Positions 41,782-50,273 of a stretch of 64,000 nucleotides of DNA are shown piece after piece. The position numbers and the translations under genes are program-made. The number at the start of each line of letters is the position of its first letter. The stretch's first letter is position 1. The DNA comes from Pseudomonas sp. R4-35-07 (GTDB taxonomy: Bacteria > Pseudomonadota > Gammaproteobacteria > Pseudomonadales > Pseudomonadaceae). The stretch covers positions 5,580,001-5,644,000 of the forward strand of contig NZ_CP027732.1 of assembly GCF_003852235.1 (NCBI RefSeq), given 5' to 3'. The notes below the pieces were generated by a model. That model was given only the letters and a program-made list of their open reading frames with translations. It did not search any database and was not told the origin of the DNA.

Positions 41782-43023
41782 TCAAGCTTGGGCGGGGGCT
41801 GGCAACGGTGAGGCCAGCAGACGATTGTCGAGCAACCCCAAGCCTTCCTGAAACAGCTGGTTGCTGCGCTCGGTATCACCCAGTTGGGCCAGCAGGCGGG
41901 CCAATTCAGCACAGGCTTCGGGATTGCGCTGCACCTGCAGGCTGCTTTCCAGATAATCACGTGCCTTACCCCACAGGCTGTTCTGCAGGCACAGACGGCC
42001 CAGCGTCAGCAACAGGCTGGCATCGCCCGGATGATCCTTCAGCCAGCCTTCGGCAAACTTCAACTGACGGGCCGGGTCGCTGCCGCGCAGCAGGCCGTAG
42101 AGCCGAATAAGATGGCTGTCATAGCCGCGCTTGAGCGCACCGCGCAGGGCTTCCTCGGCCTTGGCGTCCGCGCCCAGTCGACGCAGTTGGTCAGCATACG
42201 CCAACACCAGTTGCGGCTCCTGGCGCTGGGCTGAAGTCAGTTGCTCCCAGGCGCGGTCAAGAGACCGCAAGCCGGCCTCGCCCGGCTCCTCACGGTGTGC
42301 GGCCAGGCTGAGGTTTTCTCCCCAGGCCCGGCGCTCCAGTTCGGCCAGCTCACCGGTCGGCAGCACCTTGTCCTTACGCAGTTCAGGCAACAGGCGAATC
42401 ACCGCCGACCAATCACCGCGCTGCTGATGCAGCCGCTGCAGCTGACGCAGGACCTGGGCATTGTGAGGATGGCGCTCATGCATCGCCTGCAGGGTGACCA
42501 GGGCACCTTCAGTATCGCCACGGTCCATCTGCAATTGTGCATGGCTCAAGGCAACGGCCAGTTCCGCCTGGGGCTGGCGAGCCAGCGCGCGCTCCAGCAA
42601 ACCATCCGACTCTGCATAACGTCCCAGCTCATTGGCCGCACGCGCCGCACCAAGGTAGTACAGCAGTGGTTGGCGCTCCGCTTCCGCGGCACGGTGCAGG
42701 TGGCGTTCGGCACTGGCCCAGCGGCCTTCGGCCAGGTCCATCTGGCCTTGCTCGATTGCAATCTGCACACGGCGGCTGCGATTGCGCCGCGACCAGGGGT
42801 TGACCACGCCACCCGAGGCAGTGACCAGGCTCAGCAGGACGCGAATCAGATAGATCGCCAGGCCTATGGCAAACACCGCCACCAAGGTGGCCCACAGGCT
42901 CGATTCGTAATGCAGCACATGAGGATAGGTAATCAGCACGTAGCCGGTGTGTTTCGAAATACCCACGGCTAACGCCAGGGCGATCGCAATTGCCAGCACC
43001 AGGATCACATAGAAACGCTTCAT
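41782..43023 (-). CDS. hemY: HemY, heme biosynthesis-associated membrane TPR protein
   Basis: A 413-residue inner-membrane protein of the proteobacterial HemY family, which is unrelated to the Bacillus oxidase of that name. Two N-terminal membrane segments (MKRFYVILVLAIAIALALAV and LWATLVAVFAIGLAIYLIRV) are followed by TPR-like repeats over the rest. Its biochemical role is uncertain. It starts 5 nt after the hemX stop in the hemCDXY operon. Confidence 0.92.
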   Translation of the reverse strand: MKRFYVILVLAIAIALALAVGISKHTGYVLITYPHVLHYESSLWATLVAVFAIGLAIYLIRVLLSLVTASGGVVNPWSRRNRSRRVQIAIEQGQMDLAEGRWASAERHLHRAAEAERQPLLYYLGAARAANELGRYAESDGLLERALARQPQAELAVALSHAQLQMDRGDTEGALVTLQAMHERHPHNAQVLRQLQRLHQQRGDWSAVIRLLPELRKDKVLPTGELAELERRAWGENLSLAAHREEPGEAGLRSLDRAWEQLTSAQRQEPQLVLAYADQLRRLGADAKAEEALRGALKRGYDSHLIRLYGLLRGSDPARQLKFAEGWLKDHPGDASLLLTLGRLCLQNSLWGKARDYLESSLQVQRNPEACAELARLLAQLGDTERSNQLFQEGLGLLDNRLLASPLPAPAQA

Positions 43024-43028
43024 CGGCT

Positions 43029-44144
43029 CTACTCCTGGGTCGCAGGCTTGGCAGCCGAAGCCTTGGCTTCGTCGGCAGACAGATGACGACGTTCGAGGTA
43101 CGCCTGCACAGCCGCGAGGCTCGCGGCCAGGTCAGGCGTCACCACCGACACGGCCTTGGGCTCGAGCTCGGCGATACGCGCTAGCATCGCCTTGCTCTGC
43201 GGGTTGTCCTGGTTGAAGTTATCCTGCAGTACGCTGCGCGCTTCACCCAGCGAGCGGCTATACACTGCCGATTCGCCGTTGAGCGCAGCCCACTGTGCCT
43301 GCTCCAGCGCCAGGCTCAGGGCCAGGCGCACCTGATTCAACCCTTGGCCCGCCAGCAGCGGACGAATGTTGTCATCGGGATTGAAGTCGATACGGAAATA
43401 ACGGGATACCTGCTCCCACCATTGGCTCAATTGATTGCCCGTATCGCTGGTCGGGCGACCCTGGGAAGCGGGCTCAGTGAGTTGATACTCCGGGGCGATC
43501 GCCGCCAGTTGCACCACTTGGTCGCGCAACGCGGCCAACTGCAGGTACAACCCGGTGCGGTCCGGCTGTTCGGTGCTGCGCAGCGCCGCCAAGCTCTTGG
43601 CCAGTTGCTCGCGCGCCGCGAACGCGCCGGGGTCGCTCTGCTCACGCAGAATCTCGTCGGCACCCTGAACCAGCGACTGAGCGCTGTTGATGTCCTGCAA
43701 GGCCGACAGACGCAAGCTGGCCAGACGAATCAGGTGCTCGGCCTCGGCCAGGCGCCAATCCTTGCGGCTGGCACCCAGTACGGTTTCCAGGCGCTGGTTC
43801 AGGCGTTGCTGGTCACCCTGCAACTGGGCGACCAGGCGTCGGCGCTCTTCCAGCTCATCGGCGCCGGGCAACTGCGCCAGGCGGGCGGCCAACTGTTGCT
43901 GGCTCTGCTTGAGGCTCTGGGATTGGTCATCCAGGGTCTGTACCTGACCCAGTTGCTGCTGGCTGCTGGCTTGCAGGGCACGCACCTGCCAGATTCCCCA
44001 GCCGCCGGCGGCAACGCCCGCAGCGCCAAGCAGCAAAGCGACGACTGCCAGGCCATTGCCACGGCGTGGCGCGGCGACCGGCGTTCCGACCGGCGCATCA
44101 AGCGCGGGCTGAGCTTCATCTTTAGGCAAGGCTGTTTCGCTCAC
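43029..44144 (-). CDS. hemX: HemX, putative uroporphyrinogen-III C-methyltransferase family protein
   Basis: A 371-residue membrane-anchored protein. A proline/alanine N-terminus precedes one membrane segment (GLAVVALLLGAAGVAAGGWG), then a periplasmic coiled coil (LKQSQQQLAARLAQL) and a helical domain. Despite the family name, a methyltransferase fold and SAM motif are not visible. It follows hemD by 18 nt and is probably an assembly or regulatory partner in heme synthesis. Confidence 0.9.
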   Translation of the reverse strand: MSETALPKDEAQPALDAPVGTPVAAPRRGNGLAVVALLLGAAGVAAGGWGIWQVRALQASSQQQLGQVQTLDDQSQSLKQSQQQLAARLAQLPGADELEERRRLVAQLQGDQQRLNQRLETVLGASRKDWRLAEAEHLIRLASLRLSALQDINSAQSLVQGADEILREQSDPGAFAAREQLAKSLAALRSTEQPDRTGLYLQLAALRDQVVQLAAIAPEYQLTEPASQGRPTSDTGNQLSQWWEQVSRYFRIDFNPDDNIRPLLAGQGLNQVRLALSLALEQAQWAALNGESAVYSRSLGEARSVLQDNFNQDNPQSKAMLARIAELEPKAVSVVTPDLAASLAAVQAYLERRHLSADEAKASAAKPATQE

Positions 44145-44162
44145 GTATCCGTCCTTTGCGTA

Positions 44163-44921
44163 TCAGAGAGTGGGAACGGGATGACTCCCTAACGCCACTA
44201 ACAAAGCCGCAGCACTCGCGCCGCGACAATCCACAACTTTTTCTGCGCCAGCGGCCCGCGCCATCTCGTAGACGCGCGGGCTGGGCACGAACAACGGCAG
44301 CTGCGCCACCTCAGGCCAATCGGAGCCGGCTAGGGCCTGCAAGTGTAAAAAACCTTGCCCACTGCTGACCACCAGGCCGTTCAAGCGTTCCAACTGGATG
44401 CGCTGCGTCAGTGCGCCTGGGTCGTAGGCCGCAAGCAAACGGCGATACAGTTCCAGATAGTCGACACTAACACCTCGCTCGCGCAAACGCTCCGCGAGCA
44501 GCTCCCGACCGCCCTCGCCGCGCAGGATCAACACCTTGGCACCGGGGAGCGCGATAGCCTCGCGCAACGCCGGCAATTGAAGCAAGGCCTCGCTGTCGTC
44601 ACCCGTTGTCGGATAGTGCACGTCCAGACCCTGCTCGGCCAGTATCTGTGCAGTAGCAGCACCGACACTGAACCACGGCAGTCGCGGCCAGGGCGCGCTC
44701 AATTGTTGCAGGGCAAGACGCGCCGCCGGCTTGCTCACCACGATCACTGCGCAGTAGCGCTGCAGCGCCCCGAAGACTGCCCGTTGTTCAGGCGTGACCG
44801 GCAAGGCTTCGATCTCCAGCAAGGGCAGCTGGCTGCTGAAAACACCTGCATCGGCCAATGTCGCCGCCAAGGCTGCCGATTCTTCGGCAGGCCGTGTGAG
44901 CAGCAATCGCCACGGGGTCAC
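44163..44921 (-). CDS. hemD: Uroporphyrinogen-III synthase
   Basis: Cyclises hydroxymethylbilane to uroporphyrinogen III. The 252-residue protein has the loose two-domain HemD fold, starting [20 protein letters not shown], with [20 protein letters not shown] near residues 128-147 and [18 protein letters not shown] in the C-terminal half. It overlaps the hemC stop by 4 nt (ATGA), so its translation is coupled to hemC. Confidence 0.92.
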   Translation of the reverse strand: MTPWRLLLTRPAEESAALAATLADAGVFSSQLPLLEIEALPVTPEQRAVFGALQRYCAVIVVSKPAARLALQQLSAPWPRLPWFSVGAATAQILAEQGLDVHYPTTGDDSEALLQLPALREAIALPGAKVLILRGEGGRELLAERLRERGVSVDYLELYRRLLAAYDPGALTQRIQLERLNGLVVSSGQGFLHLQALAGSDWPEVAQLPLFVPSPRVYEMARAAGAEKVVDCRGASAAALLVALGSHPVPTL

Positions 44922-45859
44922 TGCGGGCCGGCCTCGCCGTAGACTTTTTGCAGAATGGCGCCAGCGCCCTTGCTCAGCAGTTCCTCGGCGACCTGGATGC
45001 CCAGGGCCGTGGCCTCACGTTGTGGGCCGCGCACTTGCGCGGTCAGCAGCGTGCCGCCGTCCGGGTCCCCGACCAGGCCACGCAGCCACAGGTTCTCACC
45101 TTCGAGCACGGCATAGCAGGCGATCGGTACCTGGCAGCCACCGTTGAGGTGCTTGTTCAGGGCACGCTCGGCTGTGACGCGAACCTCGGTGTCCGCATGA
45201 TCCAGCGGTTTGAGCAGTGCATGAATTTCGCTGTCGGCGGTACGACATTCAACGCCGACTGCACCCTGCCCTCCAGCAGGCAAGCTGTCCTCCACGCTGA
45301 TTGCATGGGTGATGCGGTCTTCGAAGCCCAGGCGGATCAGGCCGGCCGCTGCGAGGATGATCGCGTCGTACTCACCCGCATCCAACTTGGCCAGGCGCGT
45401 GTTGACATTGCCGCGCAGGAAGCGGATCTGCAGGTCGGGGCGACGGGTCAGCAATTGTGCCTGGCGACGCAGGCTGGAGGTCCCCACGATGCTGCCCAGG
45501 GGCAAGTCATCCAGGGAGGCATAGGTGTTGGAAACAAAGGCGTCGCGGGGGTCTTCGCGCTCGCAGATGCAAAAAAGGCCCAGGCCTTCAGGGAAGTCCA
45601 TGGGCACGTCTTTCATCGAATGCACGGCGATGTCGGCTTCGTTCTCCAGCAGCGCGGTTTCCAGTTCCTTGACGAACAAGCCCTTGCCGCCAATTTTCGA
45701 CAGTGGCGAGTCCAGCAATTTATCGCCGCGACTGACCATGGGTACCAGGGTCACCCTGAGGCCAGGGTGGGCCTGCTCAAGGCGTGCTTTGACGTAGTCG
45801 GCCTGCCATAAGGCCAGGGCACTTTTACGGGTGGCGATGCGGATTTCGCGAGAAGACAT
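44918..45859 (-). CDS. hemC: Porphobilinogen deaminase (hydroxymethylbilane synthase)
   Basis: Joins four porphobilinogen units into hydroxymethylbilane. The 313-residue protein opens [20 protein letters not shown], has [20 protein letters not shown] and LRGNVNTRL, and carries the dipyrromethane-cofactor Cys in [10 protein letters not shown] near residue 240. It is the first gene of hemCDXY and depends on HemB product, yet the local hemB is broken. Confidence 0.96.
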   Translation of the reverse strand: MSSREIRIATRKSALALWQADYVKARLEQAHPGLRVTLVPMVSRGDKLLDSPLSKIGGKGLFVKELETALLENEADIAVHSMKDVPMDFPEGLGLFCICEREDPRDAFVSNTYASLDDLPLGSIVGTSSLRRQAQLLTRRPDLQIRFLRGNVNTRLAKLDAGEYDAIILAAAGLIRLGFEDRITHAISVEDSLPAGGQGAVGVECRTADSEIHALLKPLDHADTEVRVTAERALNKHLNGGCQVPIACYAVLEGENLWLRGLVGDPDGGTLLTAQVRGPQREATALGIQVAEELLSKGAGAILQKVYGEAGPQ

Positions 45860-45997
45860 GGATCAATCCGTACTGAATAGATACGGCAGATAATAACAGC
45901 TCAGGCAAATACGCTTTGATTTGAATCAGCAAGTGCGGGGCCTCCCTGGCCGCGTCGCACCGGGATAAGGACTGCGCAGCTCGCCAGGGCCTCTGGG

Positions 45998-46744
45998 TTA
46001 AAGCTGCTGCATCATCTTGCGCACGCCGGCGACATGGCGCCGACTGACGATCAAGGCATCGCCATTGAGCCCCTTGAGGAACAGCTGAAAGTGCCCCAGG
46101 GGCGTGCGTTGCAAGCGTTCGATACGCTCACGGGCCACCAGCGCATTGCGATGGATACGCACGAAGCGGTCGCCGAATTCATCTTCCAGGGCTTTGAGCG
46201 GCTCATCGAGCAACACTTCACCGGCTTCGTGGCGCAAGGTTACGTATTTATGGTCGGCGATAAAATAAACCACCTGACCGAGGGGAATCAGCTCGATGCC
46301 CTTGCGGGTGCGTGCACTGATATGGCTGCGGGGGCCGTTACCACTCTGAGCGGCAGGCTGGGTCAGGGCTGCGAGCTGAACACGGCTGGGGCGCTCGGCT
46401 TTCTTCAAGGCCTTGAGCAATGCTTCGCCAGTCACCGGCTTGACGAGAAAACTGACACCGCTGTCTTCCAGCGTCTGTGCAGAAAACTCTTCCTCGGCCG
46501 CGCATAACACCACCGCAGGGGGCGACTCGCGTTCGCTCAGGCGGGCGGCAACTTGCAGACCATCGAGGCCCGGCATACGGATATCGAGCAACACCACATC
46601 CGGCTTGAGGCTATCGATCAACGTCAACGCCTCCTCGCCGCTGGTGGCGCTCGGCTCAAGAACTGTATAACCCTCGAGTTCACTGACCAGACGGCTCAGT
46701 CGCTCGCGGGCTTGGGGTTCGTCATCAACGATCAGGACATTCAT
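45998..46744 (-). CDS. algR: AlgR, LytTR-family response regulator
   Basis: A 248-residue regulator controlling alginate, motility and virulence genes in Pseudomonas. The receiver domain has the acidic pocket IVDDEPQA and the phosphoacceptor Asp 54 in LLDIRMPG; the C-terminal LytTR domain (about residues 140-245) includes DRFVRIHRNALVARERIERL. The start at 46744 (MNVLIVDDEPQARERL) is standard. The cognate kinase gene algZ, normally directly upstream and coupled to it, is missing; only a short open frame overlaps the algR start. Confidence 0.96.
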   Translation of the reverse strand: MNVLIVDDEPQARERLSRLVSELEGYTVLEPSATSGEEALTLIDSLKPDVVLLDIRMPGLDGLQVAARLSERESPPAVVLCAAEEEFSAQTLEDSGVSFLVKPVTGEALLKALKKAERPSRVQLAALTQPAAQSGNGPRSHISARTRKGIELIPLGQVVYFIADHKYVTLRHEAGEVLLDEPLKALEDEFGDRFVRIHRNALVARERIERLQRTPLGHFQLFLKGLNGDALIVSRRHVAGVRKMMQQL

Positions 46745-46962
46745 ATAGCGCTGGATTCCTGCGTGAGTCTCGCACAAGGATAGCGTAGACAGGTGCGGTG
46801 ACTTGCGTCACAGCGATCCACGCTAAGACTAGCGCGAGCGGCAAAAAGTGCCCTGGGAGCGGCACCCAAATTTACCCGGACCTGTTCAATAGCGCCCAAG
46901 ACCCGCTGCATTCGCGCAGCGTCGTAGGGTTTGCTGATACACAATCCGAATACCCCCCTTTT
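46741..46962 (-). pseudogene. Remnant reading frame upstream of algR: likely algZ 3' end fused to other sequence
   Basis: A ~73-codon open frame ends with a TGA that overlaps the algR ATG as ATGA, the arrangement expected for a coupled kinase-regulator pair. Its last residues, RTCLRYPCARLTQESSAI, look like the final strand and tail of a histidine-kinase ATPase domain and so may be the end of AlgZ. Further upstream the same frame reads GLCISKPYDAARMQRVLGAI, which resembles the end of a receiver domain. The ~350-residue kinase itself is absent. No ribosome site or good start is seen, so I call it a remnant. Confidence 0.5.
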
Positions 46963-47247
46963 TTAATGGATAGTCTGGGCTCTGACCGCATGACCCGACT
47001 TTGGTGCATTCACACACGCTCAGTCCAACTGTAGACGCTCGCTGAGACGATATTGCTCAATCGTCAAATATCGTTTCAATAAGAACCTGCTCCCAGTCTC
47101 GTCCCGGACGCGGTCGGCGGCAAGGCACTTAGCCATCCTTTGCACAAATAAAATTGCCGTCCGCCCACAGCACCGCGTCTGCGGACAACCCTGTTATTAT
47201 CGGCGGCACACCTCCACGCCTCTTTTAAGCAGATCACGAGCGAATCC

Positions 47248-48642
47248 ATGAGCACCGACAAGACCAACCAGTCCTGGGGCGGCCGCTTCAGTGAACCCGT
47301 CGACGCCTTCGTCGCGCGCTTCACCGCCTCCGTCACCTTCGACCAGCGCCTGTACCGCCACGACATCATGGGCTCCATCGCCCATGCCACGATGCTGGCC
47401 AAGGTCGGCGTACTGACCGACGCCGAGCGCGACAGCATCATCGATGGTCTGACCACCATCCGTGGCGAGATCGAAGCCGGTACGTTCGACTGGCGCGTCG
47501 ACCTGGAAGACGTGCACATGAACATCGAGGCTCGCCTCACCGATCGCATCGGTGTGACCGGCAAGAAGCTGCACACCGGTCGCAGTCGTAACGACCAGGT
47601 GGCCACCGATATCCGCCTGTGGCTGCGCGATGAAATCGACTTGATCCTGGCTGAAATCACCCGCTTGCAGAAAGGTTTGCTGGAACAGGCCGAGCGTGAA
47701 TCGGACACCATCATGCCCGGCTTCACTCACCTGCAGACCGCTCAGCCCGTGACCTTCGGCCACCACCTGCTGGCCTGGTTCGAAATGCTCAGCCGCGATT
47801 ACGAGCGCCTGGTGGATTGCCGCAAGCGCACCAACCGCATGCCGTTGGGCAGCGCCGCGCTGGCGGGCACCACCTACCCGATCGACCGTGAGTACACCGC
47901 GCAGCTGCTGGGTTTCGACGCCGTCGGCGGCAACTCCCTGGACGGCGTGTCGGACCGAGATTTCGCCATCGAATTCTGCGCCGCCGCGAGCATCGCGATG
48001 ATGCACCTGTCGCGCTTCTCCGAAGAGTTGGTGCTGTGGACCAGCGCGCAATTCCAGTTCATCGACCTGCCGGACCGTTTCTGCACCGGCAGTTCGATCA
48101 TGCCGCAAAAGAAAAACCCCGACGTGCCCGAGCTGGTGCGTGGCAAGAGCGGCCGCGTATTCGGCGCACTGATGGGCCTGCTGACCCTGATGAAAGGCCA
48201 GCCGCTGGCCTACAACAAGGATAACCAGGAAGACAAGGAGCCGCTGTTCGACGCCGCCGACACTCTGCGCGACTCACTGCGTGCGTTTGCCGACATGATC
48301 CCGGCGATCAAGCCCAAGCACGCGATCATGCGCGAAGCAGCCTTGCGGGGTTTCTCCACCGCGACCGACCTGGCCGACTACCTGGTGCGGCGTGGCCTGC
48401 CGTTCCGTGACTGCCATGAAATCGTGGGCCATGCCGTGAAATACGGAGTGGATACCGGCAAGGACCTGGCTGAAATGAGCCTGGAAGAATTGCGCCAGTT
48501 CAGCGACCAGATCGAGCAGGACGTGTTCGCCGTGCTAACCCTGGAAGGCTCGGTGAATGCGCGTAATCACGTGGGCGGCACCGCGCCAGCGCAGGTGAAG
48601 GCAGCAGTGGTACGCGGCCAGGCCCTGCTAGCCAGCCGCTGA
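47248..48642 (+). CDS. argH: Argininosuccinate lyase
   Basis: Splits argininosuccinate into arginine and fumarate, the last step of arginine synthesis. The 464-residue protein begins [20 protein letters not shown] and has the superfamily signature [12 protein letters not shown] near residues 281-292, with catalytic-loop serines, plus [13 protein letters not shown] and [17 protein letters not shown] [13 protein letters not shown]. It is divergent from algR and is followed by a collapsed REP unit. Confidence 0.96.
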   Translation: MSTDKTNQSWGGRFSEPVDAFVARFTASVTFDQRLYRHDIMGSIAHATMLAKVGVLTDAERDSIIDGLTTIRGEIEAGTFDWRVDLEDVHMNIEARLTDRIGVTGKKLHTGRSRNDQVATDIRLWLRDEIDLILAEITRLQKGLLEQAERESDTIMPGFTHLQTAQPVTFGHHLLAWFEMLSRDYERLVDCRKRTNRMPLGSAALAGTTYPIDREYTAQLLGFDAVGGNSLDGVSDRDFAIEFCAAASIAMMHLSRFSEELVLWTSAQFQFIDLPDRFCTGSSIMPQKKNPDVPELVRGKSGRVFGALMGLLTLMKGQPLAYNKDNQEDKEPLFDAADTLRDSLRAFADMIPAIKPKHAIMREAALRGFSTATDLADYLVRRGLPFRDCHEIVGHAVKYGVDTGKDLAEMSLEELRQFSDQIEQDVFAVLTLEGSVNARNHVGGTAPAQVKAAVVRGQALLASR

Positions 48643-48644
48643 AT

Positions 48645-48679
48645 AAAATGTGGGAGGGGGCCAGCCCCCTACCACACTT
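48645..48679. repeat. Collapsed REP element after argH
   Basis: AAAATGTGGGAGGGGGC is joined directly to CAGCCCCCTACCACAC, i.e. the outer halves of a GTGGGAGG REP doublet without the internal part and spacer. It forms a compact hairpin between the convergent argH and GST genes and could terminate both transcripts. Confidence 0.75.
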
Positions 48680-48681
48680 GA

Positions 48682-49341
48682 TTACTTTTTAGCCGCAATC
48701 ACCGCCATAAACCCAGGCATTGCCGCCTGCCGGTCCGCCTCGACCTTTTGCGCATTGGGCATCGCATTCAAACGCTCCAGCAGCGCCTTCGCCTTCGGCA
48801 TTTCAGCCAGCAAATCCAGCCCAAACAGTTTCTCGCCCACGGCACAGGCGAGGTTCGTGGTGTACATGAAATACAGATCCGCAAGGGTGAAGCTTTCCCC
48901 CGCCACATAAGGTGCGAACTTGCCGTGCCGGCCCAGACTCCCCACCCCAAGCAGCAACTCGCCCCTGGATTTTTCCTTGATCGCCTCCGGCACCTGCATG
49001 CCAAAGAACGCCTCGGCGAAGCACGCCCGTGCGGGCAATTCAATGTACAACTCGATCTCCCTGCACAACGCCAGCACCTGGGCGCGCTGGAACGGCTCGG
49101 CCGGCAGCAGCGCGGGCCCTTCCTGAGTCTGCTCGATGTACTCGAGGATCACGCTGGTTTCATTGATGAAGCCTTGCTTGACGCCGAGCACCGGCACTTT
49201 GCCTCGTGGGCTCACCGCCAGGGCTTCAGGCGTTTGTCCTGCATAAAAAGGCACCTCTTCGAAAGGCAGGCCTTTCTCCATCAGCGCCAGCTTGACCATG
49301 TTGTAGTAGTTGCTGACCGAAAAACCGTAGAGCTTGAGCAT
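48682..49341 (-). CDS. Glutathione S-transferase family protein
   Basis: A 219-residue cytosolic protein. The N-terminal thioredoxin-like domain (MLKLYGFSVSNYYNMVKLAL, then SPRGKVPVLGV and NETSVILEYIEQ) contains the cis-Pro and the glutathione-contacting Glu/Thr-Ser. The C-terminal helical domain has the conserved FTLADLYFMYTTNLA. Activity is probably conjugation or peroxide detoxification; the substrate is unknown. Confidence 0.9.
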   Translation of the reverse strand: MLKLYGFSVSNYYNMVKLALMEKGLPFEEVPFYAGQTPEALAVSPRGKVPVLGVKQGFINETSVILEYIEQTQEGPALLPAEPFQRAQVLALCREIELYIELPARACFAEAFFGMQVPEAIKEKSRGELLLGVGSLGRHGKFAPYVAGESFTLADLYFMYTTNLACAVGEKLFGLDLLAEMPKAKALLERLNAMPNAQKVEADRQAAMPGFMAVIAAKK

Positions 49342-49467
49342 TGCGAACGCCTCCAGGCCGGGTGTGGGGTTGGCTGCAAGCGTTATAGACGCTGAGGCGC
49401 GGCCTGACCAGCAGCATCACCCGCCTGAATGGAGTTAGACTGGCGCCCTTTCCTTGAGGAGCCTGCC

Positions 49468-49752
49468 ATGAGCGAGCCGACCGATATCGACAACGACGAA
49501 GAAGAATTCACCGAAAACACGCTGATCGAAGCGATTGAAAACCAGATCGAAAGCGACAACCCGCCAGCGGCCAAGGCCACGTTCAACAAACTGACGCTGG
49601 TCGGTTATGAGCGCGAAGAGATTCTGAATCTCATGGCCCATGTGCTGGCCTTCGAGATCGATGCAATGCTGGACGAAGACCGCGCTTTTGATACCCAGTG
49701 GTATGAAACAGCGCTGCGAGCATTGCCTGAGTTGCCGCCGGAAAAACAATAA
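49468..49752 (+). CDS. Conserved 94-residue acidic protein of unknown function
   Basis: A small soluble protein starting MSEPTDIDNDEEEFTENTLI. The first 18 residues are strongly acidic; the rest is helical with ESDNPPAAKATFNKLTLVG and EEILNLMAHVLAFEID. A GAGGAG ribosome site precedes the ATG at 49468; an upstream in-frame start at 49429 is less likely. I recall similar proteins in other pseudomonads but know no function. Confidence 0.75.
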   Translation: MSEPTDIDNDEEEFTENTLIEAIENQIESDNPPAAKATFNKLTLVGYEREEILNLMAHVLAFEIDAMLDEDRAFDTQWYETALRALPELPPEKQ

Positions 49753-49849
49753 CCCTCGGGCGCGCAGCAACGCGCTGGACAGTTCGGCAAAGTGCGTTCA
49801 CCTTATGGCCTGCTAGCCTCTAATAAATTTTAGAAAGTCTGGAGTCCTT

Positions 49850-50104
49850 ATGTCGTATACCCCTGAGTTGGTTGCCGAACTGGAAATCCTTGTACTCTTC
49901 CCCCTGGACAGCACCAAGGAAGGTCTGAAAGTCCATCAGACCGCCGCCCCCACTGCCATCGCCGCTGCCAAGCGTCTCCATGCGAAAGGGCTTATCGACC
50001 AACCGGATGGAGGCTATCTGACCAGCCTTGGCCGGGACGCCGCCGAGCAAGCGCAGACCTTGCTGACTATCTTGACCACCGCCTCCACCAAAGAAGCCGC
50101 CTGA
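49850..50104 (+). CDS. TIGR02647 family protein
   Basis: An 84-residue conserved pseudomonad protein, MSYTPELVAELEILVLFPLD, with a winged-helix-like layout: helix, then AAAKRLHAKGLIDQPDGGYL as a recognition-helix and wing analogue, then TSLGRDAAEQAQTLLTIL. This suggests, but does not prove, nucleic-acid or protein binding. It is preceded by CTGGAG at fair spacing and followed by a hairpin. Confidence 0.8.
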   Translation: MSYTPELVAELEILVLFPLDSTKEGLKVHQTAAPTAIAAAKRLHAKGLIDQPDGGYLTSLGRDAAEQAQTLLTILTTASTKEAA

Positions 50105-50114
50105 CACCTGATCC

Positions 50115-50152
50115 CGCCCATGGAGTCCGTCCCTCTGCGGATTCCACGGGCG
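50115..50152 (+). terminator. Hairpin after the TIGR02647 gene
   Basis: A 15-bp stem with two G-U or mismatched positions (CGCCCATGGAGTCCG / CGGATTCCACGGGCG) and an 8-nt loop starts 11 nt after the stop codon. The T run after it is poor, so termination may be partial. Confidence 0.55.
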
Positions 50153-50273
50153 TTGCTGTGCAAGGTGCAAAATTCTGGCGCCAACCGCCATTTCCTTCTA
50201 AACCTCCTACGCTACTGCCTGTAAACTCCTACACGGCCGCCCACGTCGGGCCCTGCGAGCCACCGAATTCGAC

